Part shown: piece by piece, positions 55,530 through 64,000 of the stretch
How positions within the stretch are numbered: the first letter of the stretch is position 1
How the letters are laid out: every line of letters starts with the position of its first letter
Assembly: GCA_945643635.1 (NCBI GenBank)
Contig: CALZFC010000298.1
Span: 552,001 to 616,000, forward strand
Direction: 5' to 3'
Length of the DNA: 64,000 nt
Source of the DNA: Allodiplogaster sudhausi
Lineage: Eukaryota; Nematoda; Chromadorea; Rhabditida; Diplogasteridae
Notes under the pieces: generated by a model
Database searches by the model: none
Told to the model about the DNA's origin: nothing
The model's input: the letters and a program-made list of their open reading frames with translations, nothing else
Program-made: the position numbers and the translations under genes

Positions 55530-56035
55530 TTCTAGCTCTCTCTCACTCTCTCTGTCTTTCTAGCTCTCTCACTCTCTATCTATCTGTCTGTCTCTCCCTC
55601 TCTGTCTTTCTAGCTCTCTCTCTCTCTCTCACTGTCTCTCTCTCTGTCTTTCTAGCTCTCTCTCTCTCACTCTCTCTGTCTTTCTAGCTCTCTCACTCTC
55701 TATCTATCTGTCTGTCTCTCCCTCTGTCTTTCTAGCTCTCTCTCTCTCACTCTCTCTCTCTCTGTCTTTCTAGCTCTCTCTCTCTCTCTCTCACTCTCTC
55801 TCTGTCTTTCTAGCTCTCTCACTCTCTATCTATCTGTCTGTCTCTCCCTCTCTGTCTTTCTAGCTCTCTCTCTCTCACTCTCTCTCTCTGTCTTTCTAGC
55901 TCTCTCTCTCTCTCACTCTCTCTCTCTCTCTCTCACTCTCTCTGTCTTTCTAGCTCTCTCACTCTCTCACTCTCTCTGTCTTTCTAGCTCTCTCACTCTC
56001 TATCTATCTGTCTGTCTCTCCCTCTCTGTCTTTCT

Positions 56036-56077
<42 letters not shown>

Positions 56078-56749
56078 TTCTAGCTCTCTCTCACTCTCTC
56101 TGTCTTTCTAGCTCTCTCACTCTCTATCTATCTGTCTGTCTCTCCCTCTCTGTCTTTCTAGCTCTCTCTCTCTCTCTCACTGTCTCTCTCTCTGTCTTTC
56201 TAGCTCTCTCTCTCTCTCACTCTCTCTCTCTCTCTGTCTTTCTAGCTCTCTCTCTCACTCTCTCTGTCTTTCTAGCTCTCTCACTCTCTATCTATCTGTC
56301 TGTCTCTCCCTCTCTGTCTTTCTAGCTCTCTCTCTCTCACTCTCTCTCTCCCTCTGTCTTTCTAGCTCTCTCTCTCTCTCACTCTCTCTGTCTTTCTAGC
56401 TCTCTCACTCTCTATCTATCTGTCTGTCTCTCCCTCTCTGTCTTTCTAGCTCTCTCTCTCTCTCACTCTCTCTCTCTCTCTGTCTTTCTAGCTCTCTCTC
56501 TCTCACTCTCTCTCTCTCTGTCTTTCTAGCTCTCTCTCTCACTCTCTCTGTCTTTCTAGCTCTCTCACTCTCTATCTATCTGTCTGTCTCTCCCTCCCTC
56601 TCTGTCTTTCTAGCTCTCTCTCTCTCTCTCACTCTCTCTCTCTCTCTCTGTCTTTCTAGCTCTCTCTCTCTCTCTCTCTCTCACTCTCTCTGTCTTTCTA
56701 GCTCTCTCACTCTCTATCTATCTGTCTGTCTCTCCCTCTCTGTCTTTCT

Positions 56750-56793
<44 letters not shown>

Positions 56794-57046
56794 TTCTAGC
56801 TCTCTCTCTCACTCTCTCTATCTTTCTAGCTCTCTCACTCTCTATCTATCTGTCTGTCTCTCCCTCTCTGTCTTTCTAGCTCTCTCTCTCACTCTCTCTC
56901 TCTCTCTGTCTTTCTAGCTATCTCTCTCTCTCACTCTCTCTGTCTTTCTAGCTCTCTCACTCTCTCACTCTCTCTGTCTTTCTAGCTCTCTCACTCTCTA
57001 TCTATCTGTCTGTCTCTCCCTCTCTGTCTTTCTAGCTCTCTCTCTC

Positions 57047-57091
<45 letters not shown>

Positions 57092-57739
57092 TTCTAGCTC
57101 TCTCTCACTCTCTCTGTCTTTCTAGCTCTCTCACTCTCTATCTATCTGTCTGTCTCTCCCTCTCTGTCTTTCTAGCTCTCTCTCTCTCTCACTGTCTCTC
57201 TCTCTGTCTTTCTAGCTCTCTCTCTCTCTCACTCTCTCTCTCTCTGTCTTTCTAGCTCTCTCTCTCACTCTCTCTGTCTTTCTAGCTCTCTCACTCTCTA
57301 TCTATCTGTCTGTCTCTCCCTCTCTGTCTTTCTAGCTCTCTCTCTCTCACTCTCTCTCTCCCTCTGTCTTTCTAGCTCTCTCTCTCTCTCTCACTCTCTC
57401 TGTCTTTCTAGCTCTCTCACTCTCTATCTATCTGTCTGTCTCTCCCTCTCTGTCTTTCTAGCTCTCTCTCTCTCACTCTCTCTCTCTCTCTGTCTTTCTA
57501 GCTCTCTCTCTCTCTCTCTCTGTCTTTCTAGCTCTCTCTCTCTCACTCTCTCTGTCTTTCTAGCTCTCTCACTCTCTATCTATCTGTCTGTCTCTCCCTC
57601 TCTGTCTTTCTAGCTCTCTCTCTCTCTCACTCTCTCTCTCTCTCTGTCTTTCTAGCTCTCTCTCTCTCTCTCACTCTCTCTGTCTTTCTAGCTCTCTCAA
57701 TCTCTATCTATCTGTCTGTCTCTCCCTCTCTGTCTTTCT

Positions 57740-57781
<42 letters not shown>

Positions 57782-58335
57782 TTCTAGCTCTCTCTCTCAC
57801 TCTCTCTATCTTTCTAGCTCTCTCACTCTCTATCTATCTGTCTGTCTCTCCCTCTCTGTCTTTCTAGCTCTCTCTCTCACTCTCTCTCTCTCTCTCTGTC
57901 TTTCTAGCTCTCTCTCTCTCTCACTCTCTCTGTCTTTCTAGCTCTCTCACTCTCTCACTCTCTCTGTCTTTCTAGCTCTCTCACTCTCTATCTATCTGTC
58001 TGTCTCTCCCTCTCTGTCTTTCTAGCTCTCTCTCTCTCACTCTCTCTCTCTCTGTCTTTCTAGCTCTCTCTCTCTCTCTCTCACTCTCTCTCTGTCTTTC
58101 TAGCTCTCTCACTCTCTATCTATCTGTCTGTCTCTCCCTCTCTGTCTTTCTAGCTCTCTCTCTCTCACTCTCTCTCTCTCTGTCTTTCTAGCTCTCTCTC
58201 TCTCTCTCACTCTCTCTCTCTCTCTCTCACTCTCTCTGTCTTTCTAGCTCTCTCTCTCTCTCTCTCTCACTCTCTCTGTCTTTCTAGCTCTCTCACTCTC
58301 TATCTATCTGTCTGTCTCTCCCTCTCTGTCTTTCT

Positions 58336-58385
<50 letters not shown>

Positions 58386-58638
58386 TTCTAGCTCTCTCTC
58401 TCACTCTCTCTATCTTTCTAGCTCTCTCACTCTCTATCTATCTGTCTGTCTCTCCCTCTCTGTCTTTCTAGCTCTCTCTCTCACTCTCTCTCTCTCTCTG
58501 TCTTTCTAGCTATCTCTCTCTCTCACTCTCTCTGTCTTTCTAGCTCTCTCACTCTCTCACTCTCTCTGTCTTTCTAGCTCTCTCACTCTCTATCTATCTG
58601 TCTGTCTCTCCCTCTCTGTCTTTCTAGCTCTCTCTCTC

Positions 58639-58675
<37 letters not shown>

Positions 58676-59321
58676 TTCTAGCTCTCTCTCACTCTCTCTG
58701 TCTTTCTAGCTCTCTCACTCTCTATCTATCTGTCTGTCTCTCCCTCTCTGTCTTTCTAGCTCTCTCTCTCTCTCACTGTCTCTCTCTCTGTCTTTCTAGC
58801 TCTCTCTCTCTCTCACTCTCTCTCTCTCTGTCTTTCTAGCTCTCTCTCTCACTCTCTCTGTCTTTCTAGCTCTCTCACTCTCTATCTATCTGTCTGTCTC
58901 TCCCTCTCTGTCTTTCTAGCTCTCTCTCTCTCACTCTCTCTCTCCCTCTGTCTTTCTAGCTCTCTCTCTCTCTCACTCTCTCTGTCTTTCTAGCTCTCTC
59001 ACTCTCTATCTATCTGTCTGTCTCTCCCTCTCTGTCTTTCTAGCTCTCTCTCTCTCACTCTCTCTCTCTCTCTGTCTTTCTAGCTCTCTCTCTCTCTCTC
59101 TCTGTCTTTCTAGCTCTCTCTCTCTCACTCTCTCTGTCTTTCTAGCTCTCTCACTCTCTATCTATCTGTCTGTCTCTCCCTCTCTGTCTTTCTAGCTCTC
59201 TCTCTCTCTCACTCTCTCTCTCTCTCTGTCTTTCTAGCTCTCTCTCTCTCTCTCACTCTCTCTGTCTTTCTAGCTCTCTCAATCTCTATCTATCTGTCTG
59301 TCTCTCCCTCTCTGTCTTTCT

Positions 59322-59369
<48 letters not shown>

Positions 59370-59622
59370 TTCTAGCTCTCTCTCTCACTCTCTCTATCTT
59401 TCTAGCTCTCTCACTCTCTATCTATCTGTCTGTCTCTCCCTCTCTGTCTTTCTAGCTCTCTCTCTCACTCTCTCTCTCTCTCTGTCTTTCTAGCTCTCTC
59501 TCTCTCTCACTCTCTCTGTCTTTCTAGCTCTCTCATTCTCTCACTCTCTCTGTCTTTCTAGCTCTCTCACTCTCTATCTATCTGTCTGTCTCTCCCTCTC
59601 TGTCTTTCTAGCTCTCTCTCTC

Positions 59623-59665
<43 letters not shown>

Positions 59666-62137
59666 TTCTAGCTCTCTCTCACTCTCTCTGTCTTTCTAGC
59701 TCTCTCACTCTCTATCTATCTGTCTGTCTCTCCCTCTCTGTCTTTCTAGCTCTCTCTCTCTCTCACTGTCTCTCTCTCTGTCTTTCTAGCTCTCTCTCTC
59801 TCTCACTCTCTCTCTCTGTCTTTCTAGCTCTCTCTCTCACTCTCTCTGTCTTTCTAGCTCTCTCACTCTCTATCTATCTGTCTGTCTCTCCCTCTCTGTC
59901 TTTCTAGCTCTCTCTCTCTCACTCTCTCTCTCCCTCTGTCTTTCTAGCTCTCTCTCTCTCTCACTCTCTCTGTCTTTCTAGCTCTCTCACTCTCTATCTA
60001 TCTGTCTGTCTCTCCCTCTCTGTCTTTCTAGCTCTCTCTCTCTCACTCTCTCTCTCTCTCTGTCTTTCTAGCTCTCTCTCTCTCTCTCTCTGTCTTTCTA
60101 GCTCTCTCTCTCTCACTCTCTCTGTCTTTCTAGCTCTCTCACTCTCTATCTATCTGTCTGTCTCTCCCTCTCTGTCTTTCTAGCTCTCTCTCTCTCACTC
60201 TCTCTCTCTCACTCTCTCTGCCTTTCTAGCTCTCTCACTTTCTATCTGTCTGTCTCTCCCTCTCTGTCTTTCTAGCTCTCTCTCTCACTCTCTCTCTCTC
60301 TCTCTGTCTCTATCCCTTCACAACCTCCCCTCTTCGTGCTCTTTCAGTCTTTATGTGCAGTGTTCACGTTTTCCCTTGGTTGTGTTAAAATGTATGTCTC
60401 CTTATTCTGAATTGTTTGGCAGCTAGAGCAGACGGAGGAACTTGTGCAGCCAGTGATGGTGACTCGTCCCCGAGGCCTAGGCGCTAGTCTGGCGCCAGGC
60501 ACTGGATTCCCCGGCGGCCTCCCTGGTGTCCATCTCATGGGCGCCGGCGCCCATCCATACGCTGCTGCCAGAGCAACGAGACTCGCGAGTGAGAACACGC
60601 TCAATCAGAATGCATACTCGGATCTGGTTAGAAGAGCCTTTACTCTTTCTTTATATTTTTCATCAAAATGACTAGTATACCATATGAAGAATGACTCCTT
60701 GATTGCTTGACCTTGATTGCAGGAAGCGATTTGCCAGATGGCTGACAGTCTGAACAACGACTCGACGGCCCGCTCGGCCACCCCCGGCATTCCTCTTGGC
60801 CACTCTCCATATCCCGTGGGAGGGGGGCAGCACTCGCCTTCCTCCCACCAGCCTTCCTCCTCTCTTCCCAGTCCTCACATGGGTACGGCTTCTTCTTTGC
60901 TTTGCATATTTTCAAGACTTTTTCCCTACCTGTTGGGTTAAAAGACGTATATATGTTATCTTGTTCAGCTCAATTTTTTCAACCCGGATGGTATTTTGTT
61001 TATTCTAAGTTTAGCTGTAACATTTTTTTAAGTGAAAAAGATAAATTGTTTATGTACTTGTTAGGTAATGTTGATAATGAATGTAGGCTGCGGCGGGTTC
61101 GACCCTCGGACGATCTCTCCACTGGCTGGAAATACACGTGTGATCCACGGTGCCTCCCCACTCGCCTCTTCGCTTCCCGGCCACCCTCCCCATCCTGGCA
61201 TGCGACTTCCCACTGCCGCCCCGCTTACCCCCTCTCCGCACCCCCAGATGGGACAGACTCCCCAGCAGCAGCATGGGCAGTACAGTCCGCAAGAGGCAGC
61301 CAGGCACAAGTTCCTGCTGGTTAGTTGGAAAGACGAATGAGAGAGATGTCATTATACAGGCTCATTTTGTGTCTGCAGCTTGAGGTAGCAAATAACTAAG
61401 AAAATTTACTGAAATTTAACTACTGTAAAGCTTCATGGGTTCTCACGTCTCCTTAACTTCATTTTTATTGGTGTACAAGTTTGGTCACTATCTTGAGTGC
61501 ATTGTTTCTCTTCATATCCACGCATGCTCTCTCTCTCTCTCCCTCCCTCTCTCTCTCTCTCACTGCTCTCTCTCTCTATCTCTCTCTCTCTCCTCTCTCT
61601 AGCAACAACAGCAGAACGCGGCGATCTTCGACTTCCCGGACGAGACGTCGCTGGCAGGTTCTCTGGCCTCCCCTGCGGGTAGCAATGCCTCTGGCAGCAG
61701 CAGCTACTCCTCTCCCTCTGCCTACGGCGCTCCCTTTGCTTATCCCACTGGGTACTGTCCAAACTATTCTTGACATATTTTATTTCACTCTCTACCCTTC
61801 AAGTATTCATCTTATTCCTTTCTCTTTCTTGCTTAATGATTATATTTAATTTTCTTAATGTTTGTGTGAACGGTTTAAGGCGTTAAATGATAATTTAATT
61901 GAATAGGATTATTTTATGCATATTTTATTAATAAGGCCCGTGTTTAAAATGAAGTTTTGGCCACCCGGGCGGTGCAACCCCGAGTCCGCACGCGTCTCCG
62001 CTCACGCGCGGCACCGCGGCCGGAGCCGTTCCTGGCAGCGGCGCGACTCCTAGAAGAAGAGGTGCCAGAGAGGGAGCGAGAGATACAGACAAGAGAGAGA
62101 ATGAAGGCAAAATGGAGTGATAGATATAGTGTGTGTG

Positions 62138-62184
<47 letters not shown>

Positions 62185-63194
62185 GACGTGGAAAAAAGAG
62201 ATCTTCCCCACCTCAGGCTAAGTACCAATAGTCAAATTCAGGGACTCGAGGAGCACGTAAAGCAGCGAATATAGGGGATCGAACTGCCAGCTCTTCTTCC
62301 CTGGACTCTCCTTCTTCTGTCGGGGAAGCACCGAAGAGAGCCAGGGGTGAGGACATTGAGTGGATTATAAAGTACTAGAGAGGGAATGTTGCAGGCAAAG
62401 GCCGCGGACGGTCAGGTCGTGGCGCGGGCGCCACTGCCATTCTGGCGGGCATCGGCGCGGGCGCCCTGCTGCCGCCGCCCGCCCGTCGCGGGGCCCCGGC
62501 TGGGGGCGCCGGACAGGCTCTGGCACTCGGGATGATGCAACGAAGTCTCTCCGACTCGCTGCCGCCACATCAAGCGATGGCTCCTTTGGGAGGTGAGTTC
62601 GCATGCTACCAAATCATTTTTTTTCATTTCTATTTATTCTATCTGTTTTAATTTGTATCTGATAATTTGTCACATATATCTTTAAAATTAATAGTATAAA
62701 GCAACTTTGAGTCTTTCCATGTAAAAAGTATATAGACTAGAGTTGCCTGTTGCTGACACTAATATAGTTCGTTTCAGCTGTGCCACAGCAACAAGCGAAC
62801 TACGCAGCAGCAAGTGCAGTGTATGGCGCGGCTGCTGGCAGTGTCTCAGGCGAGGAGGACTCGGACAGCGAGACCGACCCGCCACCACCACCACCACACA
62901 TGCAACAGCAACTGGCAGGTAGGAGAGGGAGTCATAGAGGGTGAGAGAAGAGAATGAGAGAGGGGAGGGTCATAGAGGGGGAGAGAAGAGAATGAGAGAG
63001 GGGAGGGTCATAGAGGGTGAGAGAAGAGAATGAGAGAGGGGAGGGTCATAGAGGGGGAGAGAAGAGAATGAGAGAAGGGAGGGTCATAGAGGGTGAGAGA
63101 AGAGAATGAGAGAGGGGAGGGTCATAGTGGGGGAGAGAAGAGAATGAGAGAGGGGAGGGTCATAGAGGGGGAGAGAAGAGAATGAGAGAAGGGA

Positions 63195-63231
<37 letters not shown>

Positions 63232-64000
63232 AACATCCTTGCCTCCATTGTTCTGGAAGGAACCGACATGGTGTTGAGGCACGTCCTTCCCTGCCTCTTC
63301 TTCTGTTCCCTCCTCACAGCCCTCTCTCTCCACTCCAAGCAGCACTCCAGCAACTGCGGCAGGGACATGGCAGAAGACTGAAGTGGCGCAGGCGGCGGCC
63401 GTAGCAAGCCAGCCGCCGCAAGTAGTGCCACCACGGCAGCCAGATGGAGAAGGGGGTGAGGGGGGAGGAGGGGGATGGCCCCAGGCACTACTACAGACTC
63501 CAGTACAGGCCAACCCCCAGCCTCCTCCACTGAAGAAGAAGAGCAATCTCGAGGTTAGCAGGCTTTTTTGTAACAAGACAAATAGAATTTCCAAGAATGA
63601 TAAAGAAATTCGACATTTTATAGTATATAATATCGTTGTGGAATCAAAGGTTAAAATGTCTAAGGCCCTGGTCGGGAAGCTGCAACGTTCAGTGGAAAGC
63701 GGCCAGGCGAGTGCGGCCGGGTCGAGGAAGGGGGTCGTAAATGATCTGTTCGATGCCGGTTCATTATTTCTGCTTTCTTTAGTACCAACTACAATCTCTT
63801 TTCTATGGTTCTGCTGAAGAATTGTCATTATTCTTCTACCCAAGTTGTTTTTATAGAAATTGAACATGAACATGCAGTGTCTCTTTTTGGTGAATACACT
63901 GCATGCCCTCAACATTTTCTTCTTGTAGAGACGTCGCCGCCGCCAATTTCATCCCACACTCAGAGTTCGGTAGGGAGTACGGTAGGAGGAACACCCGCAA
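50914..64000 (+). CDS. MED1: Mediator complex subunit 1 (MED1), runs past the right edge
   Basis: MED1 is a middle-module subunit of Mediator and links activators to RNA polymerase II. Exons: 50914-50946 (MALPRFAADEE), 51044-51151, 51235-51325, 51512-51636, 51713-51784, 51853-51923, 52042-52129, 52286-52378, 52501-52658, 52757-52913, 53086-53220, 53303-53492, 53668-53773, 54002-54160, 54705 to about 54804, 60423-60626, 60723-60882, 61087-61319, 61603-61751, 61955-62061, 62242-62346, 62395-62592, 62778-62918, 63351-63553, then about 63929 onward. The Med1 domain is clear: SLEQKLASLASNLECSL, HIEIVCSNEQVITVNIGY, FRKHVQIMARVVPAS, LKERLVAALEGIERM, LPCALLLRFSTPWLLSAATL. The C-terminal half is Gly/Pro/Gln/Ser-rich and disordered, as in other MED1 proteins. 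Nearly all phases close. The exon at 54705 has no clear GT donor before the 5.5-kb array begins, so that junction is unproven. Whether the part after 60423 truly belongs to this gene rests on strand, phase-compatible exons and composition. Confidence 0.85.
54809..60312. repeat. 5.5-kb pyrimidine array with higher-order structure
   Basis: Nearly every base on the plus strand is C or T. The unit is about 124 bp: (CT)n, GTCTTTCTAGCTCTCTCACT, CTATCTATCTGTCTGTCTCT, CCCTCTCTGTCTTTCTAG, with longer variants near 175 bp. Marker variants recur about 550 bp apart near 55163/55713, and about 1.58-1.59 kb apart further right (CTCAATCTC at 57697 and 59279; TATCTTTCTAG at 56819/58411 and 57808/59396), so segments of a dozen units were duplicated. 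The array fills a MED1 intron and is in the pyrimidine-sense orientation. Confidence 0.96.
61512..61602. repeat. CT tract leading into a MED1 splice acceptor
   Basis: (CT)n ends in CCTCTCTCTAG, the 3' splice site of exon 61603-61751. Confidence 0.88.
62138..62182. repeat. GA microsatellite in a MED1 intron
   Basis: GTGTGTGTGCGAGAG followed by pure (GA)n on the sense strand. It is an exception to the pyrimidine-sense rule. Confidence 0.9.
62927..63197. repeat. 38-bp minisatellite, seven copies, in a MED1 intron
   Basis: The unit is GTCATAGAGGG plus (T/G)GAGAGAAGAGAATGAGAG plus AGGGGAGG. Copies alternate between AGGGT and AGGGG, giving a 76-bp dimer. It is followed by a pure CT run at 63198-63230. 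Confidence 0.93.

Noticed and set aside
54809..60312. CRISPR-like or coding interpretation of the regular array
   Set aside because: Units are pyrimidine-only with no unique spacers, and the host is a eukaryote. Reading frames end quickly at TAG in each unit.

Overview
The window is nuclear DNA from an intron-rich nematode. Three signals support this. (1) The gene at 15586-22338 is a CED-4 type apoptosome protein: CARD plus NB-ARC, no WD40 repeats, about 546 residues, the nematode form of Apaf-1. (2) Positions 10345-10324 on the minus strand carry all 22 bases of the canonical nematode spliced leader SL1. (3) Several start codons sit directly behind a 3' splice-site-like sequence, as expected for trans-spliced messages. 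The genes hold many short exons, one intron of only 47 nt and two GC-AG introns. All exon structures here were read by eye from the sequence, guided by family conservation; edges may be off by a few codons.

Layout: 1-2299 is a repeat-rich flank with a tRNA-Thr-like relic and a GC-rich foldback. 2300-6685 (+) is an anoctamin/TMEM16 gene whose upstream exons I could not find. 7618-12440 (-) is a PH-RhoGAP gene; one intron holds a 1157-bp TA-flanked foldback element (9763-10919) with 450-bp inverted repeats, whose 258-bp centre carries the SL1 sequence. 12441-15585 holds mainly GA/CT microsatellites. 15586-22338 (-) is ced-4, with a 3.2-kb intron that contains unclassified repeats, a possible nested plus-strand transcript and a cluster of perfect GC hairpins. 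23592-46463 (-) is a very large SWR1/INO80-family remodeller of the Domino/EP400/SRCAP group. It appears to have two alternative C-termini: an AT-hook exon with its own stop and poly(A) signal, and a longer SANT/Q-rich tail. 47804-50333 (-) is SLC35B1, an ER nucleotide(-sugar) transporter. 50914-64000 (+) is Mediator subunit MED1, which runs off the right edge. One of its introns contains a 5.5-kb pyrimidine-only array (54809-60312).

Four genes (SLC35B1, the remodeller, ced-4, RhoGAP) lie in tandem on the minus strand, 1.2-3.1 kb apart. This is too far for a compact operon. SLC35B1 and MED1 start back to back across about 580 bp. The genes do not form one pathway; remodeller and MED1 are both nuclear transcription regulators.

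The most striking pattern is that most GA/CT arrays have their pyrimidine strand on the coding strand of the host gene. Several of them sit just upstream of an exon, where they serve as the polypyrimidine tract of the 3' splice site.
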